Assembly (NCBI GenBank): GCA_018818445.1
Contig: JAHISC010000083.1
Coordinates: forward strand, 1 to 30,589
Source: Patescibacteria group bacterium
GTDB lineage: Bacteria > Patescibacteriota > Patescibacteriia > UBA9934
Direction of reading: 5' to 3'
Length of the DNA stretch: 30,589 nt
The notes below the pieces were generated by a model. The model had not been told where the DNA came from. It worked only from the letters and a program-made list of their open reading frames with translations, and ran no database searches. Position 1 is the stretch's first letter. Each line of letters starts with the position of its first letter. Of this stretch, positions 1 to 6,724 are shown in pieces. The translations under genes were made by a program, and so were the position numbers.

Positions 1-1
1 A

Positions 2-505
2 ATGATGATCATCTCATTTGTTTTGGCATCTTTCGGACTTTCATTTTTAGTTGGAGCGCCGTTTGTGGCAACGCCAAAGAAAATTGCCAGAGAAATGCTC
101 GAGTTTGCTGAATTTAAACCAGGTGAAACAATTATCGATTTAGGCTCGGGCGATGGTTCAATTTTATTTGTTGCAGCCGAAGAGTTTGGTGCTGATAGAG
201 CCATCGGTTATGAGATTAACCCAATCCTTGTCATAATTTCAAATTTAAGGACTAAATGGAGAAAGAATATACATATTAAAACTATTAGGGCTAATTTTTT
301 TTCACGGCCAGTAGAACAGGTTGATGTTATTGCTACTTATTTGTGGCCAAGTACCATGGATAGGCTAGTAGATAAGCTGAGGTCAGAACTTTCACCTGAG
401 ACCAGGGTTATTTCAAGAGGATTCCAGTTTAAGCAGTCTAAGCCTGAAAAAGAGCTTATTGGAAGCAAATCGAGGTTATATTTGTACCGAGTAGGGGATT
501 TATAA
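2..505 (+). CDS. Membrane-anchored class I SAM-dependent methyltransferase (possibly 5'-truncated by window edge)
   Basis: The 167-residue product starts with a hydrophobic stretch (about residues 2-23) that looks like a membrane anchor, followed by the phrase TPKKIAREMLEFA and SAM-binding motif I, DLGSGDG, at about 46-52. The acidic motif II is in GYEINP (about 69-74). A DOT1-like or tRNA-methyltransferase-like Rossmann fold is expected, and the family layout of one TM helix plus a short methyltransferase domain is common in CPR genomes. The substrate cannot be read from sequence. The start lies at base 2, so the true start may be upstream of the window and the anchor may be longer. There is no obvious partner: the next gene is 278 bp away and of a different type. 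The fold is fairly certain and the substrate unknown. Confidence 0.75.
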   Translation: MMIISFVLASFGLSFLVGAPFVATPKKIAREMLEFAEFKPGETIIDLGSGDGSILFVAAEEFGADRAIGYEINPILVIISNLRTKWRKNIHIKTIRANFFSRPVEQVDVIATYLWPSTMDRLVDKLRSELSPETRVISRGFQFKQSKPEKELIGSKSRLYLYRVGDL

Positions 506-642
506 ATTAAAATTTATTTTCACACAAACAAAGATTAAAGTTTTGTTTTTTTATTTTTAAAAATCGACACTATACCTAAATAAGCTAATCTTATTTATTA
601 TTCTTATTTGTCTTAAATACATCCTTTAATTTATCTAATATT

Positions 643-675
643 TATGACTAATCTATGACTAATCTATGACTAATC
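643..675. repeat. Three perfect tandem copies of an 11-bp unit
   Basis: The unit TATGACTAATC occurs three times in a row without mismatch and then decays into TATCT. It sits in the 278-bp gene-free stretch 506-783, which is otherwise AT-rich with no other recognisable gene. It lies about 80 bp upstream of the palindrome before the Cas2/PaaX-like gene. Confidence 0.9.
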
Positions 676-747
676 TATCTCTATATTCGTTTCTCATATC
701 TTCTCTACAGTATAGCTGGATAATTTTTAGTTCATTTAAAATATATT

Positions 748-777
748 TTGGCTTTTACATCCGATCGGATGTAAAAT
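748..777 (+). promoter_or_regulatory. Promoter of Cas2/PaaX-like gene A with a 24-bp perfect palindrome in it
   Basis: Bases 753-776 form a perfect 24-bp palindrome with outer TTTTACA/TGTAAAA arms around a TCCGATCGGA core. A weak -35 (TTGGCT, 748-753) and a -10 (TAAAAT, 772-777) lie on either side at 18-bp spacing. The start codon at 784 follows the -10 by 6 nt, the leaderless spacing seen elsewhere in the window. The palindrome therefore fills the promoter spacer, which is a classical operator position. Autoregulation by the downstream wHTH protein is inferred. Confidence 0.6.
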
Positions 778-783
778 TAAGGA

Positions 784-1308
784 ATGAAAAAACACCAGAA
801 ACAAAATAATAGAACCATTGCTTTTACCCAGCAAGTTCTGTTGGACATGCTTTTAATAGTTGGAGAATTATACGAAACAGGCATGAAAACCTATCGCGGT
901 CCTTTTTCTAGACCACGTGAGAAAGTTGGTGATAGATTTGCAAAAAAACAATGCCAAGGTATCAACGAACTAAAGAAACGAGGACGTATCAGGATAATAA
1001 AAAATGGTGAAAAGCAGTTTTTTGAATTAACTCAAAAAGGCTATCAAGAAGCCTTAAAATCGAGGATAATTACAAAAAGCAAGATGATGCCAGATGGAGA
1101 TTTTTGTCTTGTCGTATTCGATGTTCCTGAGGATATAAGAAAGGTTAGATGGGCCTTTAGAAGATTACTTAAGAAGGCTGATTTTTATCAGGTTCAAAAA
1201 AGTGTTTGGGAAAGCGACAGAGAAGTTGTGGAGGAGTTAAGAGAACTGGTCAAACAACTAAAGGCTGAGCAGTATATCAGAGTTTATCGCGCTAACGGTG
1301 AGCGATAG
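784..1308 (+). CDS. Stand-alone Cas2/PaaX-like protein A (wHTH plus Cas2-fold C-terminal domain)
   Basis: The 174-residue protein has an N-terminal half (about 15-95) that looks like a winged helix: basic helices around KKQCQGINELKKRGR, then a short wing with FFELTQKGY. The C-terminal half (about 104-170) has the Cas2/PaaX-C signature: a beta strand ending CLVVFDVPED with Asp113 where Cas2 carries its metal-binding Asp, then an Arg-rich helix (RRLLKKADF) and VQKSVWES, matching the Cas2 VQ-S-V-F/W strand. PaaX is a repressor with this arrangement; Cas2 is the CRISPR integration subunit. No cas1 or array is present here, so a CRISPR role is unlikely. The gene fits exactly between inverted repeats: one ends on its ATG and the other begins after its TAG. 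A diverged paralogue lies at 10966-11487. It may be a regulator, a nuclease or both; the function is not known. Confidence 0.8.
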   Translation: MKKHQKQNNRTIAFTQQVLLDMLLIVGELYETGMKTYRGPFSRPREKVGDRFAKKQCQGINELKKRGRIRIIKNGEKQFFELTQKGYQEALKSRIITKSKMMPDGDFCLVVFDVPEDIRKVRWAFRRLLKKADFYQVQKSVWESDREVVEELRELVKQLKAEQYIRVYRANGER

Positions 1309-1350
1309 CATTCCTTAATAACACATCCGATCGGATGTAAAATCAAGGAT
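1309..1350. repeat. Downstream palindrome of cassette A (imperfect 41-bp palindrome)
   Basis: The perfect core is 1323-1338, ACATCCGATCGGATGT, the same as in the upstream copy. Two relations hold. Bases 1309-1337 are an inverted copy of 758-786 (26 of 29 match). Bases 1323-1351 are a direct copy of 757-785 (27 of 29 match), including TAAAAT and AAGGA, with TTG in place of the start codon. No T-tract follows, so it is not a typical rho-independent terminator. Confidence 0.85.
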
Positions 1351-1422
1351 TGGTGTTATTGGTTGGGTTTGCAAGATGTGTATTCCATATTCCATATTTT
1401 ATATTCCATACGTTATGTTTCA

Positions 1423-1454
1423 GGTTCTATATTCTAGGTTCTATATTCCAGGTT
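1423..1454. repeat. Degenerate AT-rich tandem repeat of a 14-bp unit
   Basis: The unit GGTTCTATATTCYA occurs twice plus a partial third copy. It is preceded (about 1381-1410) by shorter repeats of the type ATTCCATA. It lies in the 227-bp gene-free stretch between cassette A and the exonuclease gene. I see no credible gene in this stretch. Confidence 0.8.
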
Positions 1455-1535
1455 TGACCATCAGACTTGGTTGGTTTCAACATTACACATTCAACATACT
1501 ATGCCCCAAATTCCTAGTTACAGGAGACATCTTGT

Positions 1536-2177
1536 GTGGGCATAGATTATACGAAAATTGATTTTGCACACTTGAAAGAATCTGATACAATACCACCCGT
1601 TATGAACAATGAAGTTGTACTCGATATTGAGACTCAAAATACTTTTCAAGAAGTAGGTGGCTATCATACAGATAAACTTAAAGTTTCTGTGGTAGTCGCT
1701 TATTTTTATGAGACAGATGAATTTGTTGCTTACGAAGAGCAGCAATTACCACAACTTTTTCAACGTCTGGAGCAAAGCGGACGGATTATTGGTTACAATA
1801 ACATCGGTTTTGATATTCCGGTTCTAAATAATTACTACGTCGGTGATTTACTGCAGCTTCCACAGCTGGACATGTTAGCCAAAATTCACAGCTCCCTTGG
1901 GTATAGGATTAAACTCGATGATGTAGCTGCTGCAACTATTGGTATGGGCAAATCGGCTCACGGACTGCAAGCGGTGCAGTGGTGGAAAGAGGGTAAAGTG
2001 AGAGAAATTATCGATTATTGTACTCAGGATGTCAGAGTGACCAGAGATGTTTACGAATTTGGTAAAGAAAATGGCTTTATTCTGTTTGACGACAGGATGG
2101 GGGAACGCAGGCAGGTGAATATAGATTTTCATCCTTCAGAGGAAAAAGCTCAGATAAATCTTTCTATGGGATTTTGA
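1536..2177 (+). CDS. DnaQ-like (DEDDy) 3'-5' exonuclease, RNase H-like fold
   Basis: The 213-residue protein carries the three exonuclease motifs in order. ExoI is VLDIET (about residues 28-33, with the D-x-E pair). ExoII is IIGYNNIGFDIPVL (about 84-97, the N-x3-D pattern). ExoIII is DYCTQDVRVT (about 160-169, the Y-x3-D form). This pattern fits DEDDy nucleases such as the YprB-type RNase H-like domain (RNase_H_2) or the PolB exonuclease domain. It is a single domain with no helicase or polymerase attached. The start is GTG at 1536, chosen because AGGAGA at 1522-1527 is a good Shine-Dalgarno at 8-nt spacing, one of the few clear ones in the window. It may act in DNA repair or RNA trimming; the specific substrate is unknown. 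Confidence 0.75.
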   Translation: MGIDYTKIDFAHLKESDTIPPVMNNEVVLDIETQNTFQEVGGYHTDKLKVSVVVAYFYETDEFVAYEEQQLPQLFQRLEQSGRIIGYNNIGFDIPVLNNYYVGDLLQLPQLDMLAKIHSSLGYRIKLDDVAAATIGMGKSAHGLQAVQWWKEGKVREIIDYCTQDVRVTRDVYEFGKENGFILFDDRMGERRQVNIDFHPSEEKAQINLSMGF

Positions 2178-2196
2178 TGATTTTGCGACACATTTC

Positions 2197-2205
2197 TGTG
2201 GATAA
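2197..2205 (+). promoter_or_regulatory. DnaA-box consensus (TGTGGATAA) upstream of nrdJ
   Basis: This is an exact match to the complement of the consensus DnaA box TTATCCACA. It lies 22 bp upstream of the NrdR-box pair. DnaA boxes in nrd promoters are known from E. coli nrdAB, so a regulatory role is plausible. It is one of six exact intergenic copies in this window. Confidence 0.55.
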
Positions 2206-2218
2206 CATAAAAATTCAG

Positions 2219-2266
2219 CCACAACATCTTGTGGTACAATAGCCCTGGTGACACAACATGTTGTGT
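2219..2266 (+). promoter_or_regulatory. Pair of NrdR boxes around the nrdJ -10 element
   Basis: Box 1 (2219-2234) is CCACAACATCTTGTGG and box 2 (2251-2266) is ACACAACATGTTGTGT, a perfect palindrome. The gap is 16 bp, so the centres are 32 bp apart, about three helical turns. This matches the known NrdR arrangement and the consensus acaCwAtATaTwGtgt, except for C in place of T at position 7. A -10 hexamer TACAAT (2235-2240) lies between the boxes, so NrdR bound to both would cover the promoter. The -35 is poor. Confidence 0.8.
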
Positions 2267-2352
2267 TGCTCGCCGTCAGGGAAAACATTGGGTCCCCAAA
2301 TCAGGGATCTTTTTCTTCCCTAAATTTCATTCAATTTTTTGATGCTCGACCT

Positions 2353-5300
2353 ATGAACGAACAAATTTCTCCATCGTCTCAGAATTTAGGTGTTGAAAAG
2401 AAGGCAGACCATCTTTCCAATGCAGTTTGGCAATACATCACTGCTATCAAATCAATAACTAAAAGATCTGGAGAGGAACAAGCTTTTGAGGTGGAAAAGC
2501 TTCATCACTCGATTTATAGTGCTTTAGAAGAGGCTGGAATTAAAAGTGAAGGTCGAGCTGAGCAAATTGCAGCCCAGGTTACATCTAGACTTCAGAGAAT
2601 TTTCAATGGTCATAGTATTCCCAGTACAGCTGATGTTCGAGAGGTAGTTTCCATGACTTTTATCGACAATAATTTGGTTCATGTTGCAAAAAAGTATATT
2701 GCATTTAGACAATCGTTAGCTCCAGAGACAACAGGTGAACCGGTTTATGGACGAGGTATAACTTTTGAAAGATTTTTTACTAAAGAAGGCTTGCATCCAT
2801 TCGACGAGATTGAATGGGAAATGCGTACTGCTTCTATTAAGGATTCCAAGGGTAGCGTTGTTTTTGAACAAACTGGCATCGAAACACCAAAATCATGGTC
2901 ACAAACAGCAACTAATATTGTGGCTCAGAAGTATTTTAGAGGCAAAGTCGGTGCATCAGACAGAGAATCATCAATGAAGCAACTAGTAAGCCGAGTAGCT
3001 ACAACTATTGCTAACTGGGGAAGGACTAACGGTTATTTTGAAGCAGTTTATGATGCACAGACCTTTGAAGATGAGCTTACTCACCTCCTGATTCATCAGA
3101 AAGCTGCTTTTAATAGTCCTGTTTGGTTTAATGTTGGTGTTAGTCCACATCCTCAGTGTTCTGCTTGTTTTATCAACTCAGTAGCCGATGATATGCGCTC
3201 TATTATGCATTTGGCTACCACTGAGAGTATGCTTTTTAAAGGCGGATCCGGCACTGGTTCGAATCTGTCCACACTAAGATCGTCAAAGGAGTTTTTAGGT
3301 CATTCCAATGGCAAGTCTTCTGGACCGATTTCATTCATGAAAGGTTTTGATGCTTTTGCCGGAGTAGTCAAGTCAGGCGGAAAAACGCGTCGAGCTGCAA
3401 AAATGGTCATTCTAAACATCGATCATCCTGATATTGAAGAATTTATTTTGTGTAAAGTAAAAGAAGAGAAAAAAGCCTGGGCTTTAATTGATGCTGGTTA
3501 TGACGCTTCCATGGACGGAGATGCTTATGGGTCCATTTTCTTCCAAAATGCTAACAACTCTGTACGCGTTACAGATGATTTTATGCAGGCAGTCGAAAAC
3601 GGTGCAAAATGGACAACCAAAGAAGTTACCTCTGGAAAACCATCAGATACTTACGAAGCACGTGATTTAATGAACAAGATGGCAGATGCTGCTTGGACTT
3701 GCGGTGATCCTGGAATTCAATACGACACAACTGTTAATCGTTGGCATACTTGTAAAAATTCAGGCCGCATAAATGCTTCCAATCCATGTTCTGAATACAT
3801 GTTTTTAGATGACTCTGCGTGCAACCTAGCTTCCTTGAACTTGATGAAATTCAGAAAAGAAGTAAATGGACTGATGGAATTTGACGCCGAGGCCTTTAAG
3901 CGTGCTTCAGCAGTCATCATTACAGCCATGGAAATTATTATTAGCAGTTCTAGTTATCCAACGCCAGCTATTGAGCACAACAGTAACGATTTCCGACCAT
4001 TGGGAATAGGTTTTGCTAATCTTGGTGCTTTACTGATGAGCTTTGGGTTGGCTTATGATTCGGATAAAGGGCGTAACTTAGCAGGTTCGATTATGTCTTT
4101 GCTCTCTGGGCATTGTTACTATCAGTCAGCCAAGATTGCAGAGAAGGTGGGACCATTTAATCGTTATAAAGAAAATGAAGAACCAATGCTCGAGGTTATG
4201 CACATGCATCGTGAAGCCGCGTATAATATTCCGGCCGAAGGTGTTGCTTCTGATTTGCTTTTTGAAGCACGCAAAGCCTGGGATGAAGCTGTTCGTCATG
4301 GAGAAGAACATGGTTTTAGAAATGCACAAATTTCAGTTTTGGCACCGACCGGTACAATTGGATTTTTGATGGACTGTGACACTACCGGAATTGAGCCAGA
4401 CATTGCTTTGGTAAAATATAAATGGTTGGTTGGTGGCGGTATGGTTAAAATCGTCAACAGTACCGTTCCAGAGGCTCTGGCTCGTTTGGGCTATGGGGAT
4501 AGCGAGGTAAAGGATATCTTGGCTTATATTGACGCTAAAGACACAATAGAGGGTGCACCATTTTTGAAAGACGAGCATTTATCAGTATTTGATTGTGCTT
4601 TTAAAGCCAAGAACGGAACTCGTACTATTCATTACATGGGACATTTGCGTATGATGGCCGCTGTGCAGCCTTTTATCTCAGGAGCGATCAGTAAAACAGT
4701 CAACATGCCGCACAATGCCACCATAGAAGATATTCAAGAGGTTTACATGGAAGGTTGGAAAATGGGAGTGAAAGCAATCGCCATTTATCGCGACGGTTCC
4801 AAGAGACAACAGGCTCTTACTACATCCAAGTCAAGTACTGAGAAAAAAGAAGTTAAAGAAGAAGAGGCACCAGTACAGACTCACGTCGAGACTAGGACAG
4901 TTGCACACACAGCCGATTTTACTCCACGTCGTCGTCGTTTACCTGATGAGCGTCGCTCAATTACTCACCGATTCATGATTGGAAGCCACAAAGGTTATAT
5001 TACTGTTGGCCTCTATGATGATGGCAAGCCAGGTGAAATATTCGTGACCATGGCTAAAGAAGGTTCAGTTATTAGTGGTCTAATGGATAGTTTTGCTACG
5101 GCTGTCTCTATAGCTTTGCAGTATGGTGTGCCGTTGCAGATTTTAGTTAACAAGTTTGTCCACAAGCGTTTTGAACCATCAGGTTTCACTAATAATCCAA
5201 ATATACGAGTAGCTAAATCAATTGTTGACTACCTTTCACGCTGGCTGGCTTTAAAGTTTTTATCGGAAGAAGAACAGAGAATGGTAGGGATCAATAATAT

Positions 5301-5571
5301 GAGCTCACTACCAGAGAATAAGTTAAGTCTTGGTTCTGCGCCGTCGAAAGGTGAAGAACAGGCACAAAAGAACTTATTTAATGGTGATGGAGAAGAAAAA
5401 GAAGAAAGTGAATTAGCCACAGCTCCAACTAGCTCGAGCATCGCTTCTCATACAGCCACATTTGATAATTCAGCAGATGCACCGCCTTGTGACACTTGTG
5501 GCTCGATCATGGTGCGCAACGGAGCTTGTTATAAGTGTCTGAATTGTGGCGGAACAAGCGGATGTTCGTAG
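2353..5571 (+). CDS. nrdJ: Adenosylcobalamin-dependent (class II) ribonucleoside-diphosphate reductase
   Basis: This 1072-residue enzyme reduces ribonucleotides to deoxyribonucleotides using a B12-generated thiyl radical. An N-terminal ATP-cone spans about 33-125 (allosteric control). The catalytic barrel includes QCSACF (Cys269, Cys272), the nucleotide-site phrase KGGSGTGSNLS, the active-site motif NPCSEY (Asn477, Cys479, Glu481) and LAPTGTIGFL. A TSCPD domain spans about 865-970, and the last 30 residues form a Cys-rich zinc ribbon (CDTC, CYKCLNC, CS at the end) that resembles the redox tail of this family. Length and domain order are normal for the large NrdJ form. I chose ATG 2353: the upstream in-frame GTG at 2248 would place the second NrdR box inside the coding region. 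The leader is about 105 nt with small GGGA/TCCC hairpins. The corrinoid adenosyltransferase follows one gene later. Confidence 0.95.
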   Translation: MNEQISPSSQNLGVEKKADHLSNAVWQYITAIKSITKRSGEEQAFEVEKLHHSIYSALEEAGIKSEGRAEQIAAQVTSRLQRIFNGHSIPSTADVREVVSMTFIDNNLVHVAKKYIAFRQSLAPETTGEPVYGRGITFERFFTKEGLHPFDEIEWEMRTASIKDSKGSVVFEQTGIETPKSWSQTATNIVAQKYFRGKVGASDRESSMKQLVSRVATTIANWGRTNGYFEAVYDAQTFEDELTHLLIHQKAAFNSPVWFNVGVSPHPQCSACFINSVADDMRSIMHLATTESMLFKGGSGTGSNLSTLRSSKEFLGHSNGKSSGPISFMKGFDAFAGVVKSGGKTRRAAKMVILNIDHPDIEEFILCKVKEEKKAWALIDAGYDASMDGDAYGSIFFQNANNSVRVTDDFMQAVENGAKWTTKEVTSGKPSDTYEARDLMNKMADAAWTCGDPGIQYDTTVNRWHTCKNSGRINASNPCSEYMFLDDSACNLASLNLMKFRKEVNGLMEFDAEAFKRASAVIITAMEIIISSSSYPTPAIEHNSNDFRPLGIGFANLGALLMSFGLAYDSDKGRNLAGSIMSLLSGHCYYQSAKIAEKVGPFNRYKENEEPMLEVMHMHREAAYNIPAEGVASDLLFEARKAWDEAVRHGEEHGFRNAQISVLAPTGTIGFLMDCDTTGIEPDIALVKYKWLVGGGMVKIVNSTVPEALARLGYGDSEVKDILAYIDAKDTIEGAPFLKDEHLSVFDCAFKAKNGTRTIHYMGHLRMMAAVQPFISGAISKTVNMPHNATIEDIQEVYMEGWKMGVKAIAIYRDGSKRQQALTTSKSSTEKKEVKEEEAPVQTHVETRTVAHTADFTPRRRRLPDERRSITHRFMIGSHKGYITVGLYDDGKPGEIFVTMAKEGSVISGLMDSFATAVSIALQYGVPLQILVNKFVHKRFEPSGFTNNPNIRVAKSIVDYLSRWLALKFLSEEEQRMVGINNMSSLPENKLSLGSAPSKGEEQAQKNLFNGDGEEKEESELATAPTSSSIASHTATFDNSADAPPCDTCGSIMVRNGACYKCLNCGGTSGCS

Positions 5572-5596
5572 GGTTTAACGATTGTTTTGAAAGAAA

Positions 5597-5624
5597 AGCA
5601 GATCCAAGAGGGTCTGCTTTTTGT
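5597..5624 (+). terminator. Rho-independent terminator after nrdJ
   Basis: The stem pairs AGCAGATCC with GGTCTGCT (one bulged base) across the loop AAGAG, and a T-rich tail TTTTTG follows. It lies 26 bp after the nrdJ stop. Confidence 0.8.
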
Positions 5625-5628
5625 TTTC

Positions 5629-5637
5629 TGCTATAAT
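5629..5637 (+). promoter_or_regulatory. Extended -10 promoter (TGCTATAAT), leaderless type
   Basis: The TG-N-TATAAT pattern is a perfect extended -10. The start codon at 5646 follows the -10 by 8 nt, so transcription would begin at or 1-2 nt before the ATG. No -35 is recognisable, as is usual with extended -10 promoters. Confidence 0.75.
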
Positions 5638-5645
5638 ACTTATGT

Positions 5646-5981
5646 ATGCATAAAACAAATCGCGTTTGGGACGTTTTAGTCCTTTGGCCCTTTATATATT
5701 TAATCTTGGCAATCATTTTTACTGTTGTTATATCTTTTATAACAACTGATGCTTCTATTCCAGAAGAAGTAATGGGTGCTTTAGTGGCACTTGGCTCACT
5801 CTTCTTTCTGATCCATATCACCAGCATAGTGCTCATGATTGTAGTTTACATCTATGCCATTCATCGTTTGTACACGCAAACCAGGCTGCCAGATGATGAG
5901 AAAAAGAAGTGGCTAATTTTGATTATTCTTTTCAACTTTATTGCTATTCCGTTTCTACACTTTATGTACTTGCGAAAATAG
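5646..5981 (+). CDS. Small membrane protein with three predicted TM helices
   Basis: The 111-residue protein has three hydrophobic segments at about 12-33, 42-70 and 87-108, with a charged loop between the last two (RLPDDEKKKW). The last segment and its ending (FNFIAIPFLHFMYLRK) resemble the short membrane domain found at the N-terminus of phospholipase D-like proteins and in many small CPR membrane proteins, but I do not recognise the family securely. The start is set by the extended -10 eight nt upstream; ATG at 5642 is out of frame and stops at once. The gene has its own promoter and a terminator follows at 6014. Function unknown. Confidence 0.7.
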   Translation: MHKTNRVWDVLVLWPFIYLILAIIFTVVISFITTDASIPEEVMGALVALGSLFFLIHITSIVLMIVVYIYAIHRLYTQTRLPDDEKKKWLILIILFNFIAIPFLHFMYLRK

Positions 5982-6013
5982 TGATAGTATTGGAACAACT
6001 TCTAGGGTTTAAG

Positions 6014-6041
6014 AAGGGCAGGCCAGAGTGCTTGTCCTTTT
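6014..6041 (+). terminator. Probable terminator after the small membrane protein
   Basis: A 10-bp stem with G-U pairs (AAGGGCAGGC with GCTTGTCCTT) and a 6-nt loop is followed by a short T run. It lies 33 bp after the stop codon. Confidence 0.6.
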
Positions 6042-6046
6042 GCATC

Positions 6047-6075
6047 TTGAACATCTCAACATTTGAACGTAAGAT
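6047..6075 (+). promoter_or_regulatory. Promoter of the corrinoid adenosyltransferase
   Basis: -35 TTGAAC (6047-6052), 17-bp spacer, -10 TAAGAT (6070-6075), then 8 nt to ATG 6084. This supports ATG 6084 over the in-frame TTG at 6063, which lies inside the spacer. Confidence 0.7.
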
Positions 6076-6083
6076 ATTGTTAT

Positions 6084-6662
6084 ATGACACCTCCGGAATT
6101 GGATGAACGAATTAAGGGGCACAAGGGCTATGGTTTGATTCAACTAATCCATGGTCCAGGCAAGGGAAAGAGTACAGCTGCTCTTGGACAGGTAGTGAGA
6201 TGTGCGGGCGCTGGAAGGCGGGCTATAATTATTTATTTTGATAAAGGCGGCCAAGATCACTACTCAGAAAGAGGCTCATTGGACAAATTTGATAATATAG
6301 AATACCTTGCAACCGGTCGTGATCGAATCGATCCAGATAGTGGTAGATTTGATTTTTCGGTGACTGAACTTGATCGGCAAGAGGCAGAAAAGGGATTAGC
6401 CTTGGCTCGTGAAGTTTTGACATCCGGTGTTTACGATCTCGTAGTGCTCGATGAAATCAACTCAACTGTTCAGCTGAAAATGTTGGCTGTCGAAGATGTC
6501 ATAAGTGCATTGGAAAATAAAGATCCAGAAACCGAGGTTATTTTGACTGGCCGAAATCCTAAAGAAGAACTAATTAAGATAGCTCATCTAATTTCAAAAG
6601 TTGAAATGGAACGTCACTATTTTTACTCTGGTGTTCCAGCACGTGAAGGCCTAGATTACTAA
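6084..6662 (+). CDS. cobA: Cob(I)alamin adenosyltransferase, CobA/CobO/BtuR type
   Basis: The 192-residue protein has a P-loop GPGKGKST (about residues 24-31) of the GKGK form typical of CobA/BtuR, a Walker-B-like VVLDEIN (about 128-134) and LTGRN, the family's late signature. The enzyme transfers the adenosyl group of ATP to cob(I)alamin to make adenosylcobalamin. That is the cofactor of NrdJ, encoded two genes upstream, and no other B12-dependent enzyme is visible in the window. No corrin-ring synthesis genes are seen, which suggests scavenged B12. The usual HG phrase before the P-loop is present (IHGPGKG). Length is normal for the family. It has its own leaderless-type promoter rather than co-transcription with nrdJ. 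Confidence 0.9.
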   Translation: MTPPELDERIKGHKGYGLIQLIHGPGKGKSTAALGQVVRCAGAGRRAIIIYFDKGGQDHYSERGSLDKFDNIEYLATGRDRIDPDSGRFDFSVTELDRQEAEKGLALAREVLTSGVYDLVVLDEINSTVQLKMLAVEDVISALENKDPETEVILTGRNPKEELIKIAHLISKVEMERHYFYSGVPAREGLDY

Positions 6663-6687
6663 CTGTGGATATCATTGCAAAATGATG

Positions 6688-6716
6688 TTTACAGCTAGCG
6701 CAGGCTTTTCTATAAT
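6688..6716 (+). promoter_or_regulatory. Near-consensus promoter, leaderless type
   Basis: -35 TTTACA (6688-6693), exactly 17 bp, -10 TATAAT (6711-6716), then 8 nt to ATG 6725. It is the clearest sigma-70-like promoter in the window. A one-mismatch DnaA-box-like site (TGTGGATAT) lies upstream at 6664-6672. Confidence 0.85.
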
Positions 6717-6724
6717 CCTTTCGT

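Noticed and set aside
784..1308. CRISPR adaptation module
   Set aside because: Only a Cas2-like fold is present, fused to a winged-helix-like part. There is no cas1, no effector and no array of regularly spaced repeats anywhere in the window.
1376..1561. 61-codon open frame in the repeat region after cassette A
   Set aside because: The translation is a low-complexity product of the AT-rich repeats (Tyr, Phe, Ile, Pro), without SD or promoter, and it overlaps the start of the exonuclease gene.
2248..2352. N-terminal extension of NrdJ from GTG 2248
   Set aside because: It would put the second NrdR box in coding sequence and start almost at the predicted transcription start. The residues have no family similarity.
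2267..2352. Cobalamin riboswitch before nrdJ
   Set aside because: The leader is about 105 nt, too short, and I see no B12-box-like conserved core. Small hairpins only.
5507..5836. Minus-strand open frame of 109 codons over the nrdJ end and the next gene
   Set aside because: It is antisense to two well-supported features, crosses a terminator and promoter, and its product has no recognisable domain.
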